In this document: positions 23,057 through 34,726 of the stretch, one piece after another | Position numbering within the stretch: position 1 is the stretch's first letter | Layout: every line of letters begins with the position of its first letter | NCBI GenBank assembly: GCA_947247005.1 | Contig: OX365955.1 | Coordinates: 46,293,822 to 46,357,821 of the forward strand | Origin: Spisula solida | Taxonomy: Eukaryota > Mollusca > Bivalvia > Venerida > Mactridae | Length of the DNA stretch: 64,000 nucleotides | Direction of reading: 5' to 3' | Notes under the pieces: model-generated | The model's database searches: none | The model's input: only the letters and a program-made list of their open reading frames with translations | What the model was told of the DNA's origin: nothing | Translations under genes and position numbers: made by a program

Positions 23057-23426
23057 TTAAAGTCACATTATCTCTCCCAAAACCTTTTTCCCGATCATCC
23101 AGTAAATCGACTAAAACAAAGAATTAGTATGTTTTTCACAAACGACATATAATTGACGACAGAATGTCAGCTATATTTGCCGAAATAGTAAGCCACAAAT
23201 CACATTTAGTAAAATGTATGGATGACAAATTACTAATTTTGCAAGAGTTGTTTAAATTATGCATTTATTGTTTACATTTCGTTATTTTGTTAACAAGTTT
23301 TCTTCCATCTAATGGCGTTTTCCACATTTGGACTCAACTAATGTGCTCTAAATGCATCATTTTGCAGTCGGGTTGCCAAGTTATTGGTTTTTGAAAATAG
23401 CCATTTAAGGCATAATGTGACTTTAA
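23057..23426 (+). mobile_element. Family C element, copy 5 (internally deleted)
   Basis: TTAA on both sides, about 370 bp. Lacks parts of the cccttagacttta and accaacttgaggct segments present in other copies. Confidence 0.85.
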
Positions 23427-23765
23427 GGTAGTGTACGCTTCCTTGCTTTGGAAGAGGTCAAGTAAGTGTCAACGTTAAACGATTCGTTTAATAAGCCTGC
23501 CGCGTATTAGTGCAAACTGTCGCATAAACTTTGAAAGATTGTTAGTAAAAGAAATTAGAAGGCTTTATTGACTTATATAATACAGATTACTAACATTGAC
23601 ACAATAGGTATTGTATATCAATGTAAATACGCATTCTATAGTCAGTTTATATTTACTTTATATTTATATTTATGTCAGAGAACGGGTGTAAACAAACTTG
23701 CATATACATTTGCATAGTACGCGGTATTTCCAATTCATTTCAAGTTATTATTAGTAGTTCGAACG
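23427..23765 (+). other. 5' flank of the glycosyltransferase gene
   Basis: No clear TATA or splice signal can be singled out. An in-frame TAG at 23,715-23,717 limits the coding start downstream. Confidence 0.3.
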
Positions 23766-24704
23766 ATGTTCTCCCTAAAAACAAACAAACTTTTTGTATA
23801 CGGATTAATTATTTGTGTTTTGCTAATATTTTCTATTTTTCGAGTATATTATTCATCGGATTCGGTTCGGGGCGCTAGTGGAATAGTAAGCCCTGCAGGA
23901 GAATTCTCGTGTGATTCGGACGTGAAATATTCAAATAAACGGAACAGAACTTCGAACTTTCCACATCACATTCATCAGATATTTTTCTACGAGACTGACT
24001 TGGTTATGCCGGACAGATTGGAATCCGCGCGAAAAACTTGGATTCGCCGCCAACGTCGGTTCCGGTACACACTATGGAACGCTACCATGATACAAGACTT
24101 AATAATTACAAAATATCCTTCATTATTGAAAGTGTATCAGAGTTATACACATTGGGTACGGCGTGCTGACATGGCGCGCTATGTTGTACTGTATGAACAT
24201 GGCGGCGTCTACGTAGATATTGACATCCGGTCCAAGCGGAAGTCGCTTCATGATTTGCTCTCTAGTTTGAAGAACACTTCCGGCATCGCGCTTTACGCAT
24301 CGAGCCTATCGTTTGTTTCTAACGATTTTATGATTGCAAAGCCAAAACACCCGTTTATGAAGTCAGTGTTGTGTGGACTAGAAGCGGCTAACAAGTGGTA
24401 TATACTTCCTTTTTTAACAACAATGATGTCAACAGGACCAATGTATTTAGATCACCAATTTAAGGAATACGAACCTAAAAGTGACATCGAGCTTATTCCA
24501 TTGAGGAGGAAACTATTACAATATATTACTCATATAACAGGGGCAGCCTGGCATCAGTGGGATAGTCAGATCATATGGTGGATATACGTACACAGGAAGA
24601 AGTTTATTAAACGTGTCACCTTAGCAATAATATTCCTCAGTATATGTATTTTGTTAATTAGAAAATATCGAACTAGATCAATTCCTTACTTACATAGTAT
24701 ATAA
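23766..24704 (+). CDS. GT32-type glycosyltransferase, single-exon type II membrane protein
   Basis: 312 residues, uninterrupted. Likely transfers a sugar from a nucleotide donor in the Golgi lumen; acceptor unknown. Residues 8-28 form a hydrophobic signal anchor. Residues 132-154 hold the family signature RRADMARYVVLYEHGGVYVD, followed by I-D; the D151-x-D153 motif binds metal and nucleotide sugar. Other conserved GT32 features: NDFMIAKPKHPF (186-197), TGP (224-226) and GAAWHQWD (259-266). A second hydrophobic segment lies at about 284-298. Potential N-glycosylation sites at N60, N105 and N170. The start is ATG 23,766, since an in-frame TAG lies 48 bp upstream. The family includes yeast inositol-phosphoceramide mannosyltransferase catalytic subunits and many uncharacterised animal proteins. 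No frameshift or stop, so probably functional. Confidence 0.9.
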   Translation: MFSLKTNKLFVYGLIICVLLIFSIFRVYYSSDSVRGASGIVSPAGEFSCDSDVKYSNKRNRTSNFPHHIHQIFFYETDLVMPDRLESARKTWIRRQRRFRYTLWNATMIQDLIITKYPSLLKVYQSYTHWVRRADMARYVVLYEHGGVYVDIDIRSKRKSLHDLLSSLKNTSGIALYASSLSFVSNDFMIAKPKHPFMKSVLCGLEAANKWYILPFLTTMMSTGPMYLDHQFKEYEPKSDIELIPLRRKLLQYITHITGAAWHQWDSQIIWWIYVHRKKFIKRVTLAIIFLSICILLIRKYRTRSIPYLHSI

Positions 24705-25071
24705 CTCTATATATAAGCAGGAGATCATTGGCAACTTAGGCAGGGATACCGAATGTTTACGAATGTATTACATTAGCCTGTATTATCCACGTTCAAGTAT
24801 TTATACATGTACAATGTATGATATTCCAAGTGACATACCAATTTATGATTATATGTGCCCAATGGACCAGGGTACTGTTTTATCAAAGCACTTACGGAAA
24901 TCGTAAACTTACGTTCAAATTTTGTAAATCTCTTAATGGATTTTTTTCCTTGTTGAGTACTTGTTAACAAAAGTGATTTTAACAAATACATATTTTCAGA
25001 TAATCCTGATGACATTATTTGATTTCGTAACGATTTATTTCCTCTATATTTCAATATGTGTAAATTGCCAG
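24705..25071. other. 3' flank with a family-17.4-kb MITE end at 24,870
   Basis: tgttttatcaaagcacttac and aaacttacgttcaaatt match the left part of the element at 17,395; no right end found. Confidence 0.4.
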
Positions 25072-25129
25072 TTAGGGCTTATCGATACACGCGTTAACAG
25101 TTTCAAAGATTGAAATAGGGTAAAAATGT

Positions 25130-25785
25130 ACTGTAGCGCACAGACAACCCAAAGCCACACAGAACCGGCGACAACACCTAGCCATCCACGCAAGAGTCAG
25201 ACATAGAACGAAACATCCATTTCCACAAAACAACGGATTTGTAAGCAAGCCTACATGTATAAATGTACTCACCCCGCAATGAATGACTCACTGTGGACTT
25301 TGAATTCCGTGCATAATTAACGATAAAGGGAGGTAAGTGTGAATGATAACTACACTGAAGTGAAGTACAGGGAGACCTTTTACAGCCGCCACACGACACT
25401 TAACACCTGCCGTTGTAGTGATAATCAAATACCGACACGGTAGAGCGCACAGACAACCCAAAGCCACTCAGAAACGACAGCAGCGCCTAGCCAACCAAAC
25501 AAGAGTCAGACACAGAGCAAACCATCCATATCTTCAAATAAGTAACATTTGAAACAAGCCTATATACTCACCCCGTAATGAATGACACACAGTAGACTTT
25601 GAATCACGTGGATAGTTAAGCATAAATGAGGGTACTTGTGAATGATACAGGATAACCTTTTTACAGCCGCTACACTACACTAACTTATTATGTAGGGATA
25701 TAATTGATACTGAAGCGCACAGACAAGCCAAAGCCACAGAGATACTGTGACAGCGCCTAGGCATCCACGTTAGGAACAAAACGAA
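25130..25785 (+). repeat. Tandem repeat of about 310 bp, just over two units
   Basis: Unit starts agcgcacagacaacccaaag recur near 25,134, 25,443 and 25,714. Internal landmarks (caccccg-aatgaatgac, gactttgaat, ttacagccgc) recur in order. A diverged single unit is at 50,058-50,300. Confidence 0.8.
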
Positions 25786-25859
25786 TTACATATATCCAAT
25801 ACATATCCATACACCAGAAATGGATATTCCAAGCATATATGGGTACGATATCAACATAT

Positions 25860-26103
25860 AAAAAGTCCGGCAATATCCGGTCATCTTCCCCTATCCTGGC
25901 CGCCATTATGTTCATTCCGTGAACGTTGCTTTTATTTATGTCATTTTTTTCGAGGCATTTACATTAACATGCTTATAAACCATATATTTAGCCGATATTT
26001 AGTGTTTGTTAAGTAAATTGTGGCAAAACCAAGAGTTTAGTGCACGGAATGAACACAATGGCGGCCATGACAGGGGAAGAAGACCGGATATTGCCAAAAG
26101 TCC
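25860..26103. mobile_element. Foldback element with arms of about 62 bp
   Basis: Left arm 25,860-25,923 (gtccggcaatatccggtc, ttcccct, ggccgccatt, gttcattccgtg) pairs with right arm 26,038-26,102. Interior 115 bp. Confidence 0.8.
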
Positions 26104-26872
26104 TGCAAGTATTGTTGGGAAAGATAAATCGAGACACCGAGTGCATGTTTCTGGACGTCACGATAAACAGCTTCCTGGCCCCAATCTCATGAAGCGTCTT
26201 AAGTTGAGAAAAATATCAGCTAAAATATTGTCATATGCTGTTGAGTTAATCTCCATGTAAGACCGAACCCAAAATTGTTATCACAAAACAGAAACATCTC
26301 TAAGTTTATTACAGTATAACTTCTAAAGCTCCTACTTCAAAATTGTCTCAAACACAGACTCTGATGTGAGCAAAATCTCAATTTGAGATGAGATTTCTAT
26401 CTGAGATGCTTCGGGAGATCGGGGCCAGGTGTACTGGAGGTACACACGTGTGAAGGAAATAAGGATTGAATAAAACAAAAGCAAGCAAACATGTAACAGT
26501 GTATATTTAACATCTAGGTAAAATAAAATATCACCAACACACAAAGATGTTATACCAGAATTCGTCACATGTTTGACATCCAGGAAGTGTAATAAAAACA
26601 TTTCATAAAAAGGATCATGTACATTATATATATTATTATTATACATAATTTATAGAGCAGTTTATCATTCTAATGCACATTCAAAAGCATAATATGTGAC
26701 ATTGTATATTATTAACATCTAGGGTAAATGTATAAAATATCATCAATGCACTAATATGTTATAGCAGGAATTCTAACACATCAAGTGGTTTCAGCTATAT
26801 ACACATAGAGGAAACCACGGTGTGTATGAATTCCCGTTAAAACACAGATACGGCAAATCACTCCAATAGCCT
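26104..26872. other. No recognised feature
   Basis: AT-rich; nothing supported. Two related phrases (acatctaggtaaaataaaat and acatctagggtaaatgtata) suggest an old local duplication. Confidence 0.35.
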
Positions 26873-27285
26873 TAGGCCAGAGTTTTTTAATTTTTAGTTA
26901 CTCAGACTTTTTGTGTGGAATGTCAGCAGGAGGAGGGAAAAAATAACAATAAAAACTCCCAAAATATAGCTTCCACGAGCTGTTAGTGGTAGAATATTCA
27001 ATGACGGTCCGATTTAAAGCATTCAATACTCATCAACAGTGTAAGTTTTCAAGAAAACAGTCAATTTATCTTAAGACTAGTATACTGCAGTGAAACACTA
27101 ATATAATACAACTAATTATTTACAAAATAATGAAATAATAAAACAAGGCTGGTACATTTATCATCAAAACATGATATGCAATTTTTTTCCCTGTTTTTCA
27201 ATTTTTTTTCTTTGAAAATGACAAAAAATTGAGCAGGAGGGTCTGAGTAACGAAAAATCAAAGAACTCTGGCCTTATGAGGAAGA
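26873..27285. mobile_element. Family G transposon, non-autonomous
   Basis: About 410 bp with terminal repeats: left ttaggccagagttttttaat...gttactcagac, right gtctgagtaacgaaaaatca...actctggcctta. No transposase frame. Confidence 0.75.
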
Positions 27286-27357
27286 AAATAGTGCTGCGGT
27301 TACTATGTCTTGATGTTTGAACAATAGTCTGATGATACTAAACAATTATCTTTACAC

Positions 27358-27550
27358 ATGTATAATAATAATGATAATAATAAAGACTTTATTTATAGAG
27401 GCAACACAGTTAGGCAATTGCCAAATCTTCCCTGTGTGCCTCTTGTATTAGGAACTGGAAACATCAGTAATTCATGTGTTCCATGTGTTCTTTGTGTATG
27501 TATAACATTTTGGACTGGACGTCGACATGGTATTATAAATAAAAAAACCT
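27358..27550 (+). repeat. SINE-like tail fragment
   Basis: (aat)n then aaagactttatttatagagg. The same phrase occurs at 37,505 and, diverged, at 52,812. Confidence 0.5.
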
Positions 27551-27553
27551 AAA

Positions 27554-27975
27554 TATACCAGATTTATATAGCGCCCTTTTCATGTGAACGCACGTTCAAA
27601 GCCATTTACCCATGTTACAGCCACAAGGGCGCAGGTGCATCCTCTACCAGTGCAGATACAGCATGATCTAACCAGAGGGACAGACTGAGAGAAAGCCCCT
27701 GAATGGAGAGAGAGACATTATATACAGGCATGTCCGGCGCTGCAGAGGTGCGCCTAGCTCTTATTTCGAATAGACAGCCTGGTTCTTTAATGTGCCCGGT
27801 GTATAGCACCGATACACAGCTTCCTGCCACTTCCAGATACTTTCAGACCACACGGCCAGATATAGCGGGAAATATTATAAATATTTCAGAAATGTCAAGT
27901 TCCGATGCCAGGGATAGAACCCACGACCTCTGGATTGACAGCCCAGTGCGTTACCACTGAGCTAAATCCGCTTAT
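27554..27975 (-). repeat. tRNA-derived SINE, best-preserved copy
   Basis: On the minus strand the head is a recognisable tRNA: A box tagctcagtgg, anticodon loop ctgtcaa (GTC, Asp-like) and B-box-like gggttctatcc. The body follows (cagagggacagactgagag; cagatacagcatgatctaac) and the tail end reads atatagcgcccttttcatg. Related copies at 18,235 and 63,309. Confidence 0.8.
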
Positions 27976-28473
27976 CCGATTATCATCGGGTATGTACGTT
28001 CTAAGTCGTTCTTATAGGTAAAAACTTTCTACCAACAGACCATACGCGATTGCAGTTCCTAATACATGTATAACAATAATTGTTTAGTATCATTCAAACA
28101 GTTTATAGTTATGATTTTATAACAACATTCACTTTTATTTATTGGAAATTCTTGTTGTGTTAATATGCCTTTCAAACACATTTTTCTAATCGGAGTTCGC
28201 AAAATATCAAAATATGTTGTTGTGAGGACTTTGTCTTACTAATATGGGTTACATAAAATACCTGCTCACACTCGACAATATATCAAGAAACAAAAATAGG
28301 TAAATGCACAACTATTTCGTATAGCTAGAATCTTAATAATTATGTAATCAATATAGATTGCATTGGCACCAAAAAGAATGATACTTTCTGGATAATAATG
28401 TCGTAATACTTCTGAAATAGAAAGCCAGATCCGTTACACAGAATTATCGCACGTTTACACGGTACTAATCCCA
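27976..28473. other. No recognised feature
   Basis: AT-rich; nothing supported. Confidence 0.35.
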
Positions 28474-28685
28474 ATACACCGCTTCTCAGGTCCGTCAGAA
28501 TATTGTACTGTTTTAACAATGACTCTGACGGAACTTTAAACCAATGTTACCGGTGTAGCACCGGCTCTGACGGAACTCAAATGACATGCATCCTGAGTCC
28601 CGTCCGAGTTTTACATCGGTGTTCAGTACCGTCAGAGCCATATGAAAATAGTACCATACTCTGATGGTACTGAGAAGCGATGTGT
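28474..28685. mobile_element. Family D foldback element, copy 1
   Basis: Ends atacaccgcttctcagg and ctgagaagcgatgtgt. Six copies of (t)ccgtcagag/ctctgacgga alternate in orientation, so the whole 212 bp can fold back. Paralogue at 35,548. Confidence 0.85.
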
Positions 28686-28746
28686 TGTGATAAGTATAAT
28701 CTTTTCTGTTTCATCATCCAAATTATCCATGTACACAAAATAACCA

Positions 28747-29555
28747 TCACTTTAGTACATCCGGTATAGGAATATTACCCGGGTCATTACTGTCACCCAG
28801 GTCATAATTGATATCCGGGCCAATAGTGCCTGTTTGATTATCTATATGAATGGACTGTACCTTTGTCTGGGTGATGCAATTCTTTCTCAATATTTTTATA
28901 TTTTTCTTCAGCATTTTGGCATGTGCCAATAATGTTTGATTATCTAAGTACACAATAAAAGACACGAAGCTGACAATTATCAATATACCAAAGGTACCCA
29001 TCGTTGCTGAAGATGGTCTGTCATCCTTGGCGCTCTCATATTTCCGTGTATTGGATGACAATGCATCAACATCTACATCTATTTCCCGAAGGCGTTCTTC
29101 AAATGTAAGGTTTGTATTGTCGTAGATTGAAGTAAGTGGAGGATAGAATGTGCCATTGGTAGCATTACAAGGACAGTATAATGTCCCATTGATGAGAATA
29201 GACATGTTAGGGAACACATGATAGAGGTCAGACACTGGTGTTGTTGTTGTAGAGACTGGTGCTGACGTAGCGGTGGTACTTGAATATGAACTTTCCATTT
29301 CAACTGAAGATAAAATATACTAACTAGTAATATTAACATATTTAATTAGGATGCACTAGACGTGAGCACAGGTAACTGTTACATTGATAAAGAGAAAAAT
29401 AATATTTTATACAATTTATGTTATTTAGAAAGGTGCATTTGTACTAAAGTGCATTTGTACTAATGTGTTCAGATTTTCATGGTATCAAAAACAAGATATT
29501 ATAAATTTTATATATTTTTTTTAATGATAAAGTTACCTGTGGACGTGAGCTCCAT
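28747..29555 (-). CDS. Small single-pass membrane protein, two exons (29,537-29,555 and 28,747-29,303)
   Basis: About 191 residues. Order: Ser/Thr-rich mucin-like start, a short segment with YCPC and several N-glycosylation sites (NMS, NGT, NAT, NLT), an acidic helix-like stretch TFEERLREIDVDVDALS, the motif RKYESAKDDRPSSATMG, a transmembrane helix GTFGILIIVSFVSFIVYL, and a cytoplasmic tail of about 70 residues. I recall the A-x-D-x-RPSS-x-x-x-G plus transmembrane arrangement as typical of expanded, uncharacterised mollusc membrane proteins. Upstream, cttcag precedes the exon at 29,303. A 19-nt exon ending ACAG|GTAACT at 29,537 joins in the right phase and supplies an ATG. The alternative start is ATG 29,298. 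No signal peptide, so topology is inferred. Function unknown. Confidence 0.65.
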
Positions 29556-30384
29556 TATCACAAACAACAGATTGCAACTATTGTAGTAGAATTTTTATTT
29601 TTACAAATATTGATATATGACGCGCAGATATCATTCAAAGTGGAATTGTTTTCACTCAAAGCAAGGTGATACCAAAAAATAAACCATGAATAAAACATTT
29701 GATTTTCATTGGCCAAACAATTGAACGACGGTTAATGTTTCAAAATATCAATAAGTTAAAATGGTTCTACCATTAGGTCCCCAACAAGCTTTTTATCGAC
29801 AGATTACTTGAATACATCCACTCAAACCGTTAAAGGCACATTTGATTTTAACAACACATTGAGTAGAAACCATTAGGAACGATATTATATCGTACTTTAA
29901 CCTCTAAATACGTTTGTGACGGATAAAAAACATGAACAAATATAACGTGCAAGTGTTCCAAATAGAACCCTTCGCTTTTTACTTTTTATCATTTCATTGG
30001 TAGTAAAAGCAGCAGGAAAATAAATGAAAACAAGTTTGATGGACTTGACAAACATATTTTGTTAGATATAAAATCGTAAGTCACATTTCAAAACAAAACT
30101 AAGAAAATAAAATACTTGAAGAGCAGTCAAAATAGAACATTTGCCGAGTTTAATACTAAAATTATAATACTTACAGTTTACAACTATAGCCAAGTACTGT
30201 ACATCTACATAAGAACTAGCTGAAAAAACAAGACTTTATTAAAGTCAAATTAAAAATAAGTGTTTTAAGCCAATAAAACTCTCTTATTCGATTTAATTAT
30301 AAACAACGTAATGGGAAAATGGAGAATTGAGCATTTGGGGCACTAACTCAATAGGGCGATTAATCAACACAAGTCGCTCCTGCT
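29556..30384. other. No recognised feature
   Basis: AT-rich 5' flank of the minus-strand gene; no promoter element can be singled out. Confidence 0.35.
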
Positions 30385-30476
30385 CACAGGTCCATGAAAA
30401 GTGACCTAGCCCACCTATATATACATATTTAAATATGTATAAATAGACGGTATTGGACACCTTTCATGGACCTGTG
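30385..30476. mobile_element. Family F foldback element, copy 2
   Basis: Ends cacaggtccatgaaaag and ctttcatggacctgtg, 92 bp. Longer centre than copy 1 and inverted relative to it. Confidence 0.75.
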
Positions 30477-30584
30477 CTCCTGCTACTCTTGTCTAAAGGA
30501 GTCATCTTGCAAAAATGGTACAAAATCCCAATGAGGTGGATAAACTCACCCATGAACCATAAGCCTAGGAGAATCAGGAATGAT

Positions 30585-30680
30585 GTTTATAACCCCGGTT
30601 GTGTGGTTTGTATCGCGGAGACACTCGAAGTGTAATACAAATACCCATTTGAAATACCGCTATTGCACGATTTGCTCGAA
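30585..30680 (-). repeat. Dispersed repeat related to 33.3/33.6 kb
   Basis: Minus strand contains aaattt/ttcgagcaaatcgtgcaata and tacacttcgagtg as in the duplicated block at 33,303-33,760. Confidence 0.5.
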
Positions 30681-30686
30681 GAAATT

Positions 30687-31119
30687 TATAATCCAGTCAG
30701 GGTAAAAACCCAGTGACCCAGCGGACGAGTCTACTTTACGTTGTAAAATCAATTATAAAGGCTTATACTGTACAAACAACTATAATTTCAATTTTAACTA
30801 ACATACTATCGTCCAGTTAGGATATTGTGACAGTGGCGTTGCAGTTTATGTGTAGGCAAAAAAATACAACCATTATCTAAACAGGTAGAGCGAAGTTTAG
30901 TATGTTAGTTTAGCATTGAAATTATAGTTGTTTGTACAGTATAAGCCTTTTATTATTTATATATGGTTTTACACCGTTATAGTGGACTCGACCGCTGCGT
31001 CACTGGATTTTTATCCTGACTGGACTATATCTTTGCTCTACCTGTTCAGACAATGGTTGTTATATTTTGTGTACACATAAACTGCAACGTCACTGTCACA
31101 ATATCCGAACTGGACTGTA
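30687..31119. mobile_element. Family E foldback element, composite copy
   Basis: Starts tataatccagtcagggta and ends atatccgaactggactgt. Contains a complete short-form unit (about 30,825-31,030) inside longer arms; ccattatctaaacaggtaga pairs with ctacctgttcagacaatgg. Confidence 0.8.
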
Positions 31120-31609
31120 TATATTCAACGCTGGAACCTTGTAATATGTTCATGACTCAACATTATCCGTGCTATATATGCGCCCTGTAGAGTCTTTCTA
31201 TCCGTAAATTTACCAGGCTGATAATCGTAGCATTGTTTAATATATCGATAGCAATATTTAAACAATTATTTAATATCCTGTTGCAGTTCATGACAAAACA
31301 AGCGAAGATGCATTTGAACAGGAAAATGTCATGTTATAATTGAAAACACAATACGACTCTCTTTCCCAATTACAAATGCACATGAGCCAAATCAGTAACC
31401 GTTCATTTATCCTACCTTTGCTATAAAGGGTATAAGTTTAAAGCTATATTAAAACTTGCTTCACCTTTTTCAGGGTTTTTCACATCTCTGTATCTGTAGA
31501 GAAATACAAGACACTGAAAAGTCATGTCAAATACGAGGTGCTCCACGTAGATGAGATGAAGTGTATCATTACAACAAAGCTAATGGCTGGCTTCTTATAA
31601 TAGAGAATA
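31120..31609. other. No recognised feature
   Basis: Nothing supported. Confidence 0.35.
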
Positions 31610-32520
31610 TTAAGTCAGCCAGGGAAGGCAGCACTCAGCTTAAACAGCCGAGCACAGAAAACATGAAAAACACAAGGCACAATGCCCACCTGAATCAGCC
31701 GAGCACAGAAAACATAAAAAACATACAAGGCACAATGCCCACCTGAACCAGCCAATCACAGGAAACATAAAGAACATACATGTACAAGGAACAATGCCCA
31801 CATGAACCATAATCCGAGCTAAACTGTAGTGATGCGATATACGAAAACAACTGACAAAGCCAATAATGGCGAGGAAGCAGTTAACAGAGCTGATGATGAT
31901 TATAATACTTATGAAAGTGATATTAACAATTTACATGACACTCTTAGCAAAGATATAATATTAAGTCAGAAATGGAAGGCGGCACTCAACCTGTCGAGCA
32001 CAGAAAACATAAAAAACATACAAGGAACAATGCCCACCTGAACCAGCCAAGCACAGAAAATATAAACACATACAAGGCACAATGCCCAACTGAACCAGCC
32101 GAGCACAGAAAATATAAGCAAATACAAGGCACAATGCCCAATTGAACCAGCCGAGCACAGAAAATATAAAAACATACAAGACACAATGCCCAACTGAACC
32201 AACCGAGCACAGAAAACATAAAAACACACAAGGCACAATGTCCAACTGAACCAGCCGAGCACAGAAAATATAAAAACATACAAGGCACAATGCCCAATTG
32301 AACCAGCCGAGCACAGAAAATATAAAAACATACAAGACACAATGCCCAACTGAACCAGCCGAGCACAGAAAACATAAAAACACACAAGGCACAATGTCCA
32401 ACTGAACCAGCCGAGCACAGAAAACATAAAAACACACAAGGCACAATGTCCAACTGAACCAGCCGAGCACAGAAACATAAAAAACATACAAGGCACAATG
32501 ACCAACTGAACAAGTTATAC
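31610..32520 (+). repeat. Family B composite, largest copy, with 52-bp array
   Basis: Two heads (aagtcagccagggaagg at 31,612; aagtcagaaatggaagg at 31,964). The first leads three 52-bp-type units, then a coding-like block at 31,829-31,955. The second leads about ten near-identical 52-bp units (gagcacagaaaacataaaaa, cacaatgcccaactgaacca) spaced exactly 52. Because 52 is not a multiple of three and the minus strand lacks stops, all three minus frames are open for about 180 codons; I regard these as array shadows, not genes. Confidence 0.9.
31829..31955 (+). pseudogene. Conserved acidic coding remnant of family B
   Basis: The frame starts MRYTKTTDKANNGEEAV and runs to YNTYESDINNLHDTLS. The copy at 36,545-36,687 (minus) reads MRYKERTEKANGGEKEV and NTYDGDIHNLHDSLS. 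Both are preceded by gctaaactgtagtgatgcga. Conservation of peptide over nucleotide suggests a former coding exon of the element. No known domain recognised. Confidence 0.5.
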
Positions 32521-33302
32521 TCCTCCATTGAAACAAGTTATAGCACTTTTATGTAATGACAAATTGAACAGGCCGCGACCAGCAGGAATAACAGAGCAGG
32601 AGAGCTGAAACGAACCCACTCAAAGAATAACCACAAGTACAACCACATAAATGTGCAAGAAACAAGAGCTGTTACTGTAAGGTACATACGCCCCGAAGTG
32701 TGATGTTCAAAGTATACACATACTCATCCTATCACAAATACATAAAATGGTATGGACAAATATAACCCAGTTTAATACATAGTAAGTATGTATCAAAATC
32801 TTCTTAATGAAACAGGTTTCTTACGAAATAACAACTTACGTCGATTAAAAATATCCTCTTTGTTCTGTAACAATTGCGTTTATAAACCCTGACAACCAGC
32901 GCGTTCCAAAAAAGCCGGACTAGGTTCGCCGGTTGTTTGAAGTGGTTTTATTACAACCCAAAGGATCAATAAAAGTTAAAACTATAACAACAGGACAGAT
33001 ATCGTTTTGAACTCAGTAATATTACACCATAATTTTTTATCCATTATAGAATACAGCTCAAATGTTCATAATTCTAAACTTTCAGACTATTCAGCTTCAG
33101 TCACATTTCCGTTATTTCCGGTTTTATTGTGAACGCGATATTATGTCAGTGAGCTGATCAATATTTAAATGATAATGTGCTATTTTAAAATTATGACATT
33201 TTATGATTTTATCGGTTAAAAGCGTGACTGATAAACTCTTTTGCAGAGCATGTACAACAAATTGTATGGAGTTCGCACTTGTATAGCACAGATAATTTGA
33301 CA
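32521..33302. other. No recognised feature
   Basis: Nothing supported. Confidence 0.35.
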
Positions 33303-33760
33303 TGATGCATGAATATATTACAAGGTTATTGGGTTGAATAAATAAATTTCCGCGAGCAAATCGTGCAATATCGGTCCTTTATACTTGTGTTGGTATTACA
33401 CCTCGAGTGATACACCCCGCTTATAAAAACATACACCCGGGATTATCAATATATACACTATATCAGCTGTTAAATTATGCAAATTGAAGGTTGAGAGTCG
33501 GGTCAAATTCTTTTGATTATATTTATGTTTCATTGTATCTTTATACCTGATATATATTAACATGATCCTAACCTTTATGCATGAATATAGTAACGTTACA
33601 AGGTTCTTGTGTTGAATATAACAACTTCCGCGAGCAAAGCGTGCAATTTCGGTCCTTTAGATTTGTGTTTGTATTGCACATCGAGCGTCTTCGTGATACT
33701 CCCCGCTTATGAAAACATACAACCGAGGTATGGGCAATATATCGACTGTGGTAGTGTGCT
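33303..33760 (+). repeat. Direct duplication, two units about 270 bp apart
   Basis: atgcatgaatatattacaag, ttccgcgagcaaatcgtgca and ccccgcttataaaaacatac at 33,303-33,480 recur at 33,574-33,760 with moderate divergence. A third, inverted relative lies at 30,585. Confidence 0.75.
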
Positions 33761-34555
33761 AATAGACAGTGGAGGGTCACGTTAATCTCTCGGTACTACA
33801 CATATATTTTATCATTCAAATGTTTTACATGACTGTCTCTATATTGAATACTGCATCATGCGCGTCATATTCATGTTCAATTTGATTTTAAAATATTTGC
33901 CCACAATTTAAATTTGAAGTCAGGATGTATTTGCCTTTTAAAAATGCATTAACAGATCTATACTCTTTTATCATTGTGTAATTACATAGGCACCAATACT
34001 TCTGGAGCCACGTAGGAGTGAAATCATCCTGGATATTAAATTACCTCCACGCAATAAATTACACGGAAACTGCTCTGTATAGAAGTTTGCGCAAAAACTA
34101 ACTGTATTTCAAAAAACAATCTTTATGGGAACCTTTAGTTATCCCGCCCCATATTTATCGACCCTCTTGTTACACGACACATTTTAACTAATATGTCGTA
34201 TAGGACCGACAACTATCGTAAAGAAAGGGAATGCAATGTACAGTCTGATTCGCCATTGCATCATGGTACATATTGTATACTAAACTAAAATTACAACTGT
34301 CCAATTCGTCTTCCTAATTATTATCCTCATCTTATGGGAACCCAAAGTTAATACTTCAGAAAAAAATCATGGTATTCGTAAAAGTGAAGGGCTTTTAGCC
34401 AAGGAATACTTGACCTATAATGACAAACCTATACACAAAGGCAATGCATTCAATTATCTTGATATCAAGTTCAATTGTCCTAAACCAAGAACATTTAGTT
34501 GATTCAAGCTTTGAAATCCATGAATATACTCATACACAAATGTTAAGAATTCGAT
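33761..34555 (-). other. 3' flank of the WSC-domain gene
   Basis: Contains its 3' untranslated region on the minus strand. I could not place a polyadenylation signal with confidence, and no other feature is supported. Confidence 0.35.
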
Positions 34556-34726
34556 TTAATTTTCTATTTTAAGTCCTAATACTTGATGTCTTAGTTTCGT
34601 CCAGTCAAAATTACCTGGAGGACCATATAACATGATGTAAGCTGTATCCACATGTTGATCATACACTATCCTAACCGCACCTTCTAATCGTATATCTGTA
34701 TCTATTATTGTCCCATCCGTAACAAA
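34556..34726 (-). CDS. WSC gene exon 9 (terminal)
   Basis: Acceptor catttcag. Reads FVTDGTIIDTDIRLEGAVRI and YIMLYGPPGNFDWTKLRHQV, ending LGLKIEN then TAA at 34,556-34,558. 56 residues, phase 0. Confidence 0.75.
   Translation of the reverse strand, partial: FVTDGTIIDTDIRLEGAVRIVYDQHVDTAYIMLYGPPGNFDWTKLRHQVLGLKIEN

Noticed and set aside
31961..32536. Three overlapping minus-strand frames of about 180-190 codons
   Set aside because: They are the three phases of the same 52-bp tandem repeat, with no start context, splice logic or domain.
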